A stretch of DNA of 64,000 nucleotides from Tritrichomonas musculus (Eukaryota > Parabasalia > Tritrichomonadida > Tritrichomonadidae). Shown here piece after piece: positions 19,683-30,572 of the stretch. The stretch lies in the NCBI GenBank assembly GCA_039105265.1, contig JAPFFF010000008.1:1488001-1552000 (forward strand), given 5' to 3'. Position numbers and translations under genes: made by a program. The first letter of the stretch is position 1. The number at the start of each line of letters is the position of its first letter. The notes beneath the pieces were generated by a model. The model had not been told where the DNA came from. It did no database searches and was given only the letters and a program-made list of their open reading frames with translations.

Positions 19683-20112
19683 GCTGACATTTTCGTCTTC
19701 TTCTTCACCATCTTCATCGTCTTCTTCTTCATCATCATCATCGTCTTCTTCTTCTTCACCATCTTCATCTTCATCATCGTCTTCTTCTTCACCATCTTCA
19801 TCTTCATCATCGTCTTCATCTTCATCTTCATCATCGTCTTCTTCTTCATCTTCATCATCGTCTTCTTCTTCATCATCGTCTTCATCTTCATCTTCATCAT
19901 CGTCTTCTTCATCATCTTCATCATCGTCTTCTTCTTCATCTTCATCATCGTCTTCTTCTTCATCATCGTCTTCTTCTTCATCATCGTCTTCTTCTTCATC
20001 TTCATCATCGTCTTCTTCTTCATCATCGTCTTCTTCTTCACCATCTTCATCTTCATCATCGTCTTCATCATCTTCTTCTTCTTCTTCACCATCTTCATCT
20101 TCACCATCATCA
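19683..20112. repeat. Acidic-codon trinucleotide microsatellite
   Basis: About 430 bp made of TCT, TCA and TCG triplets (GAA, GAT and GAC on the minus strand), which encode an almost pure Asp/Glu run of about 140 residues in the minus frame. It lies exactly between the HEAT-like relic and the initiator-like block. It could be an expanded acidic loop of the host gene or slippage DNA at an insertion junction. Confidence 0.85.
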
Positions 20113-22007
20113 TCTTTGTATGCTTTCCAATTCTCTATTATCTGGACTAACTGCATATAAATATCGCGTACGACACTTGGTAGATATATCCCGAAATCCA
20201 TACACGTACATCTTAACGTTATCTTCCATGTCTAACAATCTCTTGTAATATGTCTTCTGTTTCATTAACTCTGTTACTAAGTAATTACATAGTTGCATAC
20301 GTAACTGCTTAGCTGCTTGTACATCTTCTTGTAGTTTAACACCTTCATCGTTAACCTCTTGTACTACAGCATCTACTTTCTTGTTATCTGCTTTAATAGT
20401 CTTAATCGTATCATCATGTTTCTTCATAAACATCTTCTCATCTTCTAACTCTTTCAAATATTGTTGTTCTATAGTGTTTCTCATTTCGGTGAGAATAAAA
20501 TAGACTGTGGAGTCGATAAACTTAATTGGTACGTTCTCAGTCTTTAGGATAGATATTTTTTTGGAATTAATTACTCTAAATTTCGTTATCGAATTATCTT
20601 CTAAGTTGGGTGTATTAAGCTCATCTAACTTATATATTGGAGCGAATCGTTTATTACCATTAGTTAAGTATGTTACGAGCTCATCTAATTCGAATCGTTT
20701 AGTAATATTCGGTACGAGAACCTTCTCGTAACAGTGTTCTCTTATTATTAACTCTTCCCCATCTCGCTTATATGTAACTACAAATATTGGAAGATTATAA
20801 CTAAATAGTTTAAGTACATTGTTTATGTAATTATCGGTAATGTTGTACAAGTAGAACCCATTTACCTTGCCGGTAATGTCGTTAACGAAGTATGAGAACA
20901 GTGCTATTTTGTTATCTAAATCGACGACGAGTAAGTTATATTCTAATTTGTTTAATACAGACTTCCATTGGTTGTTAATGGGATTGTGATAGATTAACTC
21001 TTGTGGAAGTAGTTCGGTGAGATAGTTAAGATGGTTATGGATATACTCTTCACTAACAGCATTGTTGTTTATATAGAACGTTATCTCCAATCGTAACAAA
21101 CCTGTATCCAAACTATCGTTAATGCTGTTCCGTAACTGCTCATCTGGATTGTATAACCAATCCGCTATATGTGATCCGATCTTACCTCTTTGAAAGAGTT
21201 AGAAGGACTCTCGATAGATTGGACGAACTTGTTATAGAATTTGTATCTAACTCTGCCGTGTTCTGTGTTATGGATGAAGGTTAAGCAATTCTTACCAACT
21301 AGTTTGTCGTTATCCATAATTACGTAGTCTCCATCGTTATTGGAACCTTCCATAACATAATCGTTATTGTCTATTAGATACTGGATCACCTCTTCTTTGT
21401 TAATAACACCAGCGAAATCTTGGGTGAAGTCGATATCGTTAATGTATATACCTTCATCGTTAAAGGATTTAATAGCTTCTTCGCTAGTAATTAATGCGAA
21501 TACATCGTTAACTGGAATCGCTGGTAATGCGACTTTAATGTACTGTTTATAGTATTCACCTTCTTTGCTACTATACGTTGGTTTTATATATCGTTTGTTA
21601 ACATTAATATTGTGGGATTGTAATATTCGTTTAATCTTAGATGTGTGTTCTGCGAGATACTTCGATAGATAATCGTTCTTGTTCTTATTATGCGGATCTA
21701 TCCGACATATCGGACTTTGCTCGCAAATTGGAACCATGTAATAGAAGATAATGTTGTCGCAGAATCTATCACTTAATGGATTAAGTTTATGGTTGTTAGT
21801 AGATCTCTCTGTGAAATCTATATCGGATATATTGTTCCAGTTAATCGTTTTTGTGAGATTATACAACATCGTTTCCGGTTTAACGTTCTTGCGCTGTACA
21901 TGCTTTAACGGAATCGTTATCGAATATGGACTAATATCGTTTAGAATAATCTCTTTACGTGTGTGGAAGTCGAGTTCGAATAATCTGGCTTCTTCTTCGC
22001 TGTTCAT
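20110..22007 (-). pseudogene. Replication-initiator-like coding region, probably broken
   Basis: This minus-strand region codes for a protein of about 600 residues in adjoining frames, with about one break. Motifs seen in order: INDIDFTQDF, then RVRYKFYNKFVQSIE, then LLRLEITFY. The order (hydrophobic-Asp motif, R-x-K-x-Y-N-K, then R-x-E) recalls rolling-circle replication initiators of the phage/plasmid Rep_trans type; this is an inference by eye. The C-terminal third is a Lys/Glu helix with a coiled-coil look (KTIKADNKKVDAVVQEV). The upstream leader carries repeats and a hairpin suited to an origin. No helicase or DDE motif is visible. An alternative is a mobile-element protein of unknown function. 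Confidence 0.45.
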
Positions 22008-22344
22008 GTTTCGTTTAAAGTAAAAAAGTTACATGCGTAGATGATCTTGTGCTAGTTTAATGCAGTAGAAGGAATAAAAAAGTTAAATTAAAATTGGTTT
22101 AGAATAGCTGGATCGTTTATGTAATTTGTTGGTGATATACATTTATGATAAGTTCGTTGGTGATGTTGTTCGTTAATGATCGACTCTTAACGATACAAAC
22201 CAAAAATAATAGACCTACTGCGCAGATGATCCTACGCAAGTGCCCATTAGAGGGGTCTTATGATCATTAACCTGTACGTCTCTTCTGTAACTCATTTAAT
22301 TTATGAAAAATAAAGCTAAGTTTTGGATGAGAAAAATAAAATCT

Positions 22345-22521
22345 TTATTTAGAGGTCGTTTTTGAAGAGTAATCGATGACGTTGCATACGTTGAAATCCC
22401 TAACGATATCTACTGAGTCTAGGTATTCATGAAGATATTCGAGGATATCGTCGACGGACTGAATACGGTTAATGTCATCTACATAGTCATAGAATCCATC
22501 GATGATTGATTCGATAGACAT
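22345..22521 (-). CDS. Small acidic ORF of the mobile block (58 aa)
   Basis: A 58-residue frame beginning MSIESIIDGFYDYVDD and ending SSKTTSK. It is acidic and probably helical (LEYLHEYLDSVD). It lies 337 bp upstream of the initiator-like region on the same strand and has the same GC-richer codon use (GTC, GAC, ATC), unlike the surrounding DNA, which suggests it belongs to the element. No family recognised. It could be a regulator or accessory factor. Confidence 0.4.
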   Translation of the reverse strand: MSIESIIDGFYDYVDDINRIQSVDDILEYLHEYLDSVDIVRDFNVCNVIDYSSKTTSK

Positions 22522-22604
22522 TTAGGGTAGAAAAAAAATTCTTTAAATTACGTTTGGGGTTATTTATTGAGATCTCAAAAACAGTATTTTTAGGGCTTGT
22601 GGAA

Positions 22605-22770
22605 GGGGTCAGAAATAGTGTTTCTAGAGGGTCCCAGATAGGTTTTTTTCGTGGTTTTGGGGTCTCTGGAAGAGTGTTTACAAAGCTCTGTAGCTATATA
22701 GTTATAGGGGTCATCATATATGTTCCAGGGGGTCTGGGAAGCTGTTAAGAGCCTCTGGAGTACTCTGGAG
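22605..22770. repeat. GGGGTC and CTCTGGAG repeats in the leader
   Basis: GGGGTC occurs at 22605-22610, 22659-22664, 22707-22712 and 22729-22734, with GAGGGTCCC at 22627-22635 and an outlying copy at 22252-22257. CTCTGGAG occurs twice in tandem at 22753-22760 and 22763-22770. Such short repeats beside a hairpin resemble iterons that bind an initiator protein. Confidence 0.6.
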
Positions 22771-22783
22771 GACCTGAAATCTC

Positions 22784-22828
22784 ATTAGTATGTGCGGAAG
22801 ATACGTAGTATCTGGAGAACATACTAAT
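22784..22828. repeat. Perfect two-level hairpin
   Basis: Outer arms ATTAGTATGT (22784-22793) and ACATACTAAT (22819-22828), and inside them GATAC (22800-22804) and GTATC (22808-22812) around a GTA loop. A further direct copy of ATTAGTATG lies at 22850-22858. It could be an origin or resolution hairpin of the adjoining element. Confidence 0.75.
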
Positions 22829-22862
22829 ATATCTACTTTTAATTCGCTCATTAGTATGATGG

Positions 22863-25702
22863 GAAAAAATTAAATTGTAGTCTTTATAACATTCATAACT
22901 ATATTATATATAATGAACATACTTGCACTATTTTGGTCACTATCAGTTTTTTCTTCTTCATGTTGAAATATAAAGAATCAATACAAAAAAAGTGTTTGCA
23001 TATTTCAAATTTAAGGTAATATATATTCAGAATGACATGAATATCATTCATTTATGCTAATATAAAAAAGAAAGTACAATAGAACGAATATACATGAATC
23101 AAAACTAAGTTATTTTTTTTTTTTTTTTTGTTTACATGGAGATTCATGATTTTATTATATATTTTTATGTAATGTTTTAAAAAAGTAATAAAATAGTATT
23201 TTCTATTAGTTTCTCCTTTTAAATTTTAATATTTAAATATATTATATATATGTAATTGGATACATATCAATTATATGTTTAAATTATGCTAAAATAATAT
23301 ACATATTCATATATTTATATTTTTAGGTCAATCTTATAAAGCTCTCAATTTATTTTTTGAATGAAAACATAAATTTCTCATTAAAAATTATATTATTATT
23401 ATTTTTAATTTGATATTAGGCATATATATAAATAATAATATTTATATTTTTAATATATATCTTCAATTTATCCAAATTATCGAGATGATTATATATTTTA
23501 GTCAATTATCTGAATAATATAATTTTAACAGGAATATATATGAGAATAATATTACATAACTGTTGTTTTACCAAATATCATGTGAAGATCAAAAATGTAT
23601 AGTAATTTCAAACTTTTCAAAACTAATTAAATTCATAAAATTATAAATGATAATAATATTTGCATAGAAATATAGTTTATAATCTTATTAAGTTAAGTAA
23701 ATCTTTTTTATATAAAGGAAAGCAAAGGATTTTCATTTAAATTTCATGAATTCTTTAATAAATAAAATATTTTTCGCGTAACTATATATTATAAGTGAAA
23801 ATAAAATTGATAATTTTGGATTAAAGCCTTATTAATAATATATTTACAAAATCATCTTATTTCATCTAAAAAAAAAAGTATTTTCATTTTTTAACCTATT
23901 ATATAATCTAATGATACTGTTTTTAAAGTATTATTGATCAAAAAAAAAACTTATTCAAAACATATTTAGAGATATTTAAATTTTATTATGTATCAATGCT
24001 TGTGAATAACCACAATTATTCCTCAGAATCTTCTCAATTTTTCCCTTCTCAAATATGTGTAGATTGACTTTAGCGGCAAAAATAATTCAAAATATAAAAT
24101 TAAAATATCTTATTAAATAACATTTAATATAGGTATTAATATATATTCTAATTATTATATAAATTATATTATACAAATATACATATTATACTATATTTAA
24201 TACTTATTATATCAAATTTATGATACTTTAATTGTTAATTCAAAATTTTCTTTGAAATATTGTTAATAAAAAAAATAACCTTTTCAAATTAAAATGTATC
24301 AATATCTTAATATATTATGAATATGAATACTTTACCGGAAATAAATATAAATATAAATAAAAAATAAACAATTAAAAATAGATTGATTATTATGAAAAAT
24401 AAAACATAAAAACAAAACCATTTTATATAAAAAATTTAATATATAAAAAACTATATTTCACTTGGAATTCGACATTATATGTTGATAAAAACGCAATCAT
24501 ATACAATTTATTAAAAAGAAACAATTTTTTGGAAATTTCAAATTATTTCCAAAATACGCTTTTTTTAATTCTATTATAATATTTTGATAATCACGCTTCA
24601 TTATAACCAAAATATTGCAAAATTTTCTTTTTTTATATTTTCCATTTAAAAGATATAATATCCCATTAAAATGAATTTCTTCAAAATTTACTCAAAGTCA
24701 GCCTAGTTGATTTTCATGTAATATTCAATAAATATTATCATTTATACTTGATATAATTTATTTTTTGAATCTAATATCTTTATATCATATGTCGATTATT
24801 CCCAATTTTTAAAATATTTCTCTCAAAGATTAAAAATGATCTTAAAAAAATACCGGTAACATAATAATTAATTTTTCTAAATTGCATTAAAATTTATAAT
24901 TGTTTTTTTAAAACCTGGCGTTTTTGAAAAAACGAGTTTTTTAATTTTACCTGGCAGAAGGTCAAATGTGGCGTTTTTGATTTTTTTAAAAAATATTGAT
25001 CAAAAACGCCTTTAGAAAAAGTGAAAAATTGAGTAGTTGGAAAAAAATTGAATAGGCGTTTTTGATTTATCCCCAAATGCATAACTTTATTTTTTTTTTT
25101 TTTTTTTGAAAAAATGCATAATAAAAAAAGTTTTCAGAAAAAAATCAACTTTTTTTTTTTTGTGAAAAAGTGGGAAAAAGTGAAAAGCACATCTATTTTT
25201 GTATCGTCTTCTTCTTCTTAATTAATTATTTTTACATATTTGTTAACTGTTCCTAAAGATGTCTCAGTTCTTTAAACAATTTGTCTTTGTGTACATCCCG
25301 CTCTTGCTAAAAAAGCAATTTTTAATTGTTTTGGTAAAGGAATTTGTTGCATTTTAAAAAAATTTAAAAAACAATAAAAAAATTTTATATTGAAATAAAG
25401 ATTTTGTTTTCCACTTTTATCACAAATTTTTTTCAATAGTTTTTCGATTCAATCCAACTTTATAATTATTTGAAAAAGTTCGATCGGTAAATATAAAAAA
25501 TGATTTATTTCAAAATTTTTTTTATATATTTTTAAAATAAAATGAAATGAATTTATCATAAGCTCTATAAATCATCAAAAAATTATAAAATGAACTCTAA
25601 TTATATTTTATTTTTTCAATATTTCTATGAATTCATATTGTTTTATTATTGAATTCATATTGTTTTATTATTTTGTAAAGAGTATTTAAATTTTACGAAA
25701 AA
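22863..25702. other. Long AT-rich gene desert
   Basis: About 2.8 kb of A and T with homopolymer runs (T18 near 23111, T19 near 25089) and no ORF of coding character on either strand. The only structured part is the GGCGTTTTTGAT cluster at 24917-25066. Confidence 0.6.
24917..25066. repeat. GGCGTTTTTGAT repeat cluster with a 12-bp inverted pair
   Basis: Copies of GGCGTTTTTGA(T) at 24917-24927, 24970-24981 and 25055-25066, and an inverted copy ATCAAAAACGCC at 24999-25010. The second and the inverted copies make a perfect 12-bp stem with a 17-nt loop. It stands out in DNA that is otherwise nearly free of CG. Confidence 0.7.
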
Positions 25703-27913
25703 ATGCTTTTTTACATTCTCTTTACTTTTACCAAACAAATTTCAATAAACAGCTATGAATTTCTACGAGATGCTGTGATCATAAATAATACAGGCACCAC
25801 ATATGATTTTGTTATGAAATTTGATTGTCCAATACATGAAGGATCAGTAAAAATTAACTTTGTTTGCTCAGCCTGCAATAAAATAGCAACTGATCGAAAA
25901 GTTTGGTTCCAAGCCAATTTTAAAGACGACGCATTTATTGGCCTCGAACATGAAAACATAAATATTCACAATGCGCTAAACATGAGTGCCTTTGTATTAG
26001 AGAGTAAAGCTAGTTATGACCCAGACACATATACATTCTCATATCGCGTTGACAGCGGGAACATGCGATATGCAGGTGTTGAAGAATCTACACTTAAATG
26101 CCCCGTTACTCATGATGCATTAATATTGGACAACGCTGGAACAACCTATGATTTTGACATGACATTTGATTGTCCAATTCAAGAAGGATCAGTGAAGATT
26201 AACTTTGTTTGCTCAGCCTGCAATAAAATAGCAACTGATCGAAAAGTTTGGTTCCAAGCCAATTTTAAAGACAACACATTTATTGGCCTCGAACATGAAA
26301 ACATAAATATTCACAATGCGCTAAACATGAGTGCCTTTGTATTAGAGAGTAAAGCTAGTTATGATCCAATTACATATACATTCCATTATCGCGTTGACAG
26401 CGGGAACATGCGATATGCAGGTGTTGAAGAATCTAGTCTCAAATGTCCAGGTCCACCACGAACTCCGACTCCTGAGCCCACTCCTATTACTCATGATGCA
26501 TTAATATTGGACAACGCTGGAACAACCTATGATTTTGACATGACATTTGATTGTCCAATTCAAGAAGGATCAGTGAAGATTAACTTTGTTTGCTCAGCCT
26601 GCAATAAAATAGCAACTGATCGAAAAGTTTGGTTCCAAGCCAATTTTAAAGACGACGCATTTATTGGCCTCGAACATGAAAACATAAATATTCACAATGC
26701 GCTAAACATGAGTGCCTTTGTATTAGAGAGTAAAGCTAGTTATGATCCAATTACATATACTTTTCATTATCGCGTTGACAGCGGGAACATGCGATATGCA
26801 GGTGTTGAAGAATCTAGTCTCAAATGTCCAGGTCCACCACGAACTCCGACTGCTACGCAATCGCCATCAGTGTCGCCGGAAATCATCATCATTGAAACAG
26901 ACAACATTACGTCAGATAATCGAATATCATACGAAGAAGTTGAAAATCTTCGTTCACTTGTCAATATGGCAAAGGCCAAATTTACAGGCATCAATTCTCC
27001 TTTAGATGGCGGTGCTGTTCACATAGTCAACATGGGATTCCAATGCATCAACAGTTCATTTGAGGGATGCTCATCAACTTCAATTGGAGGGGCCGTTTAC
27101 TTAAGTAACAATTATGATTATGATAACTTCTTCACTCTTGAAAATCTCCAATTTAAAGAGAATCAGGCTAAATGTGGCGGTGCTGCTTACATCTATTCGG
27201 AATCGAAGAAAAACCAAGTTGGCATTTATTTCTGCACATTTTTAAATAACGTTGCAAGCAATGAAAAAACCGATGATAACTTATATGGAGGAAGTTCACT
27301 TTATTTAACAGCAAGAACAGTTAAAGTTTTGAATAACAATTTCAGGTCAAATAGCGGTTATGATGTCAAAATTGTTAACCGTTTTAATAAGCAACAAACA
27401 AAAAGTAGCTTCTTCTTTTTGGATAAGTTTTATTATAATAATAAAAATCTTATGATTTCTGATTGCACTTTCGAAGTATCTCGGAACACTTTGTGCTCAA
27501 TATTCTACTCAAGTGGAGATGGTTTGCCTTATGAATTGAGAAGTTGCTCTTTTATTGGAAAACTTGAAACTAATGCTCATTTCATTGATGGTCAAATTTT
27601 ATCTAATAATTCACCTAAGCTGATCGTTAAAAATTGCAAGTTTAATGCCAACTTTAAGAGAGCTCTTAACTTGGATAATAATTTCTTGTCGGTCGATTTG
27701 AACGATCAAATTTTCAATGAAAATGATATTAAGGAAGTCAAATCGTCTACTAAATTGTGGAAAATAATCGTTGCTGTGGCAGTGCCGGCCGTTGCTTGTG
27801 CTGCTATTGCTGTGGTAATTATTACTGTAAAGAAACATAATCAAAATGATAAAAAAGAGAACAAAACTGAATCAGAGATTCATGACAATTTAATTGATAC
27901 TGCTCTTCTTTAA
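25703..27913 (+). CDS. Surface protein: three tandem ectodomains, beta-helix, membrane anchor
   Basis: 736 residues. A hydrophobic N-terminus (MLFYILFTFTKQISINSY) may be a signal peptide. Three copies of an unrecognised domain of about 112 residues follow (about 22-135, 136-250, 263-377), each with FDCPI, INFVCSACNK and NMRYAGVEES; copies 2 and 3 are nearly identical in DNA with a 127-codon period, and a Pro/Thr linker (PGPPRTPTPEPTP) follows copy 2, with a similar one after copy 3. A right-handed beta-helix region (about 385-680) has Pmp-like GGAVYL and GGAAYIYS units. One membrane helix (about 690-712, IIVAVAVPAVACAAIAVVII) and a short Lys/Glu tail end the protein. A type I surface protein; adhesion is plausible but inferred. 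Its beta-helix, anchor and tail resemble those of the gene at 44167. Confidence 0.82.
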   Translation: MLFYILFTFTKQISINSYEFLRDAVIINNTGTTYDFVMKFDCPIHEGSVKINFVCSACNKIATDRKVWFQANFKDDAFIGLEHENINIHNALNMSAFVLESKASYDPDTYTFSYRVDSGNMRYAGVEESTLKCPVTHDALILDNAGTTYDFDMTFDCPIQEGSVKINFVCSACNKIATDRKVWFQANFKDNTFIGLEHENINIHNALNMSAFVLESKASYDPITYTFHYRVDSGNMRYAGVEESSLKCPGPPRTPTPEPTPITHDALILDNAGTTYDFDMTFDCPIQEGSVKINFVCSACNKIATDRKVWFQANFKDDAFIGLEHENINIHNALNMSAFVLESKASYDPITYTFHYRVDSGNMRYAGVEESSLKCPGPPRTPTATQSPSVSPEIIIIETDNITSDNRISYEEVENLRSLVNMAKAKFTGINSPLDGGAVHIVNMGFQCINSSFEGCSSTSIGGAVYLSNNYDYDNFFTLENLQFKENQAKCGGAAYIYSESKKNQVGIYFCTFLNNVASNEKTDDNLYGGSSLYLTARTVKVLNNNFRSNSGYDVKIVNRFNKQQTKSSFFFLDKFYYNNKNLMISDCTFEVSRNTLCSIFYSSGDGLPYELRSCSFIGKLETNAHFIDGQILSNNSPKLIVKNCKFNANFKRALNLDNNFLSVDLNDQIFNENDIKEVKSSTKLWKIIVAVAVPAVACAAIAVVIITVKKHNQNDKKENKTESEIHDNLIDTALL

Positions 27914-29270
27914 AAATTTTAATTTAAAACTTTTTAATTTTTTATCAATTAAGAGTTAGAAGAATGATTGAATTATGTCTCAAAAGTCAGTGAGCTTTTG
28001 ACCTAAATTTACCCATATTAAAGTTTTTTTCCTTTGCAAACTATAAAAAAAACAATTCAGCTTTGATTCTTTTCGATTGCTTTATTTTAATAAGATATTG
28101 TTTTTTCGAATATAAATAATAGAAGACGAAAATATCATTAATTTTGATACTTAATTTAAAAAATCAATTAATCATTTAAGAATTTTTCTTTTAAATCAAT
28201 TTTTTTTTCGACATTTTCAAGAATTGAGCTGTTAAAACGCATCACTTCTTTCATAATCAAAATTTTCTTCATAACACAAAGCAATACCTCATATTCATTA
28301 TAAATCTTAATTTTTTTATCTTGTTATTGATAGCTGGATAGACGAAACATACGAATTAAAACAATTTCCAAATTTAAGTTTTCTGGAAGCAAAATATTGT
28401 CAATTGGAAAGTGGTGGTATGTTTCAATATGTAATTACTATATGATTAAATTTTAGTTAATTGGATAAAGAAACAATTAATATTTAAGTAAATATTATCA
28501 AAATAAAAATGATTATAAAAAAAAAACTATTTATTCAAATTATCTCATCGCCAGCGATTTAGGATAGGCTAAAAGTACCGAATATTGTTAAATTAATCTG
28601 TTTTAAACACGCAAATCATAAAATTAATTGTTTTAATTGACTTTTATTTTTGATCATCAAATCTGATATCTTTTTGTATGAATTTATAAACGTTCATTTC
28701 ATCAGTTATTTTAATTCATGTTAGTTTGTTGATAATTTGCTATTACTTAAAAAATCAAATTATTCATTTGTTGCTGGAAAAAAATCAAATAAAATAGATT
28801 TTTAAATTAACGTCTTTTTGTCAGATTTTCCTTTAAAATGAACATTTTACCTAATATGAACAGTACTATATATGCTAAATTTTACCAGAATTTTCCATTA
28901 ATTATTTTATATTTAATGATATTCTTTTTTTATTCTTTTTATTTTGTTATTGATTCATAAGCGAAAAATGATGAGATATATAATAAATTCAATTTTGAAT
29001 GGATTGAGAATGAAATTCTTTGAGGTCTGAAAATTGATGATTTTTTATTCTTCTAGCATTATTTTGTTCGAACAAAATAACTCTTGAAAAAATTGAATTA
29101 TAATTCAATTTTTTTAAATCGTGTATAGGTATTCACAAAGAGAACTGCCTTATTATTACTATTATAAATAATTTTATTATATTTTATTATTTATATTTAT
29201 GTTATATATTCATATATATAAGAATTTATGAGTTATTTTTTAAGATATACATAATATATTTTTTTGAAGA
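27914..29270. other. AT-rich spacer with one coding relic
   Basis: No live gene. The minus strand at 28168-28430 holds a decayed coding stretch, annotated separately. The rest is low-complexity A and T. Confidence 0.55.
28168..28430 (-). pseudogene. Short coding relic of unknown family
   Basis: One minus-strand frame reads IETYHHFPIDNILLPENLNL, then a TAA, then YNEYEVLLCVMKKILIMKEV and a Lys/Glu-rich end, closing at TAA 28168-28170. The composition and the low frequency of stops for such AT-rich DNA suggest former coding sequence. No start Met or family could be assigned. Confidence 0.35.
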
Positions 29271-29272
29271 TA

Positions 29273-30045
29273 CAGCTGTTTCGGAAATAGATTAGAATTT
29301 TTTGGAAATAAAATAGCATGATTTGAATGGTTTATAAAACCGCTAAAATATTTTTGGAAATAAAATATTTTTTTTTGGAAATAAAATAGTGAACGATTAT
29401 TTTGCATTCAATTTCCAATATTTTTGTTGATGAAAAACATTTAAATCAGAAGCCAATATTAATTACATCTAAACAATCTTTTGCCAATTTAATATATTTT
29501 GACGGATGTTATTAAAAAGATACTTTATAATTGATATTTCACCGATTGCATAATATCTTTTTTAAATTATATCCTGGATAAAACAAAACGAAAATTTCTT
29601 TTCATATTCGATATAATAATCAATAATAATCATAAATAAAGTGATTTTTTCATTAATGAAAGAGTTTTTTCAAAATATACATTATCATCAATTTTCATAT
29701 TAAAAATCATAAAAAATGCATAATTGTCGATAAATTGAAGATTTTATTGAGTAATTTTGGATGAAAACAATATTTTAGTAATAACATATTAAAAACACAA
29801 TAACATACTCTATGTTTCATATTGAACTGTTAAAAACAAAACTCATGTATATATTAGCATAATAATGTGTAAAACGCCATAAAATTTCTTTAATCTATCT
29901 TTTAATTCTGTTTTTAAGTATGATAAAATTGAATATAAAATGATCGTTCCTATTTTATTTCCAAAAAAAAATATTTAATTTCCAAAAAAATAAAACGGTT
30001 ACTATTTTATTTCCAAAAAATTCTAATCTATTTCCGAAACAGCTG
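29273..30045. mobile_element. Non-autonomous inverted-repeat element (TA-flanked, Tc1/mariner type)
   Basis: 773 bp with perfect 44-bp terminal inverted repeats (29273-29316 and 30002-30045) beginning CAGCTGTTTCGGAAATAG, flanked on both sides by TA (29271-29272, 30046-30047). There is no ORF inside. Inside each end the motif TTTGGAAATAAAATA or a close variant recurs about three times (left near 29300, 29351 and 29371; right near 29943, 29975 and 30004), like sub-terminal transposase-binding sites. The perfect arms imply recent movement or active pairing constraint. Confidence 0.85.
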
Positions 30046-30572
30046 TAGAATTCAAAAAAAATATGATCATATATTGAAATTATACTAAGAAAAAAGTCAA
30101 ATTTCTTGATGGTAATATGAAAAAATGATTTTTAAAAAAGCAAAATCTTATGTTTTCCTAATGTTTATTATATATTTCAGGTGGTTTAATAAAAGCTTGT
30201 TTTTTAAGGAAAAATCATTTTATTTTCAAAATATCTTCTAAAAACTAAAGCAAATTCATTTCCCTATGCTTATTTTTTTATTTTTTAAAAAAATAATAAT
30301 AAATATACTTTTTTTTCAAAAATAGAGTTATTTTTTTTACTTTTAATATAATACGCAAGCTAAAAACAGTCTTTTTAAGCTGTCACTTTTTTTGGATAAT
30401 TTTGGATAATTTTTTTGACCTAAGGATAAAAATTCCGCACTTAACTTTTTAAATATATATTATAACATTATTTTCTTATATAATATTAAAAAAATATTGA
30501 AAGATAAATTTCAAATTTGAAAAAAAAAAAAAAAGGTTAAAAAATTGACCTTTGAATTAAAATTTTTTTAAA

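Larger units (their letters stand above)
20110..22862 (-). mobile_element. Candidate rolling-circle-type mobile replicon
   Basis: A block of about 2.75 kb whose composition is visibly richer in G and C than the DNA on both sides and whose parts form one logical unit on the minus strand: a leader with repeats and a hairpin (22605-22862), a small acidic ORF (22345-22521), and a large initiator-like coding region (20110-22007). The right edge is near the last ATTAGTATG copy at about 22862, where plain AT-rich DNA begins. The left edge lies within the end of the coding region at the acidic microsatellite. No terminal inverted repeats were found. Family assignment is inference; Polinton-type and DDE-type hallmarks are absent. 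Confidence 0.45.

Noticed and set aside
19659-20150. Phe/Ile-rich and Met/Lys-rich ORFs across the acidic repeat
   Set aside because: Alternative frames of a TCT/TCA/TCG microsatellite.
22554-22748. 64-aa plus-strand ORF in the leader of the mobile block
   Set aside because: It overlaps the GGGGTC repeats and has no protein character; the repeats explain it better.
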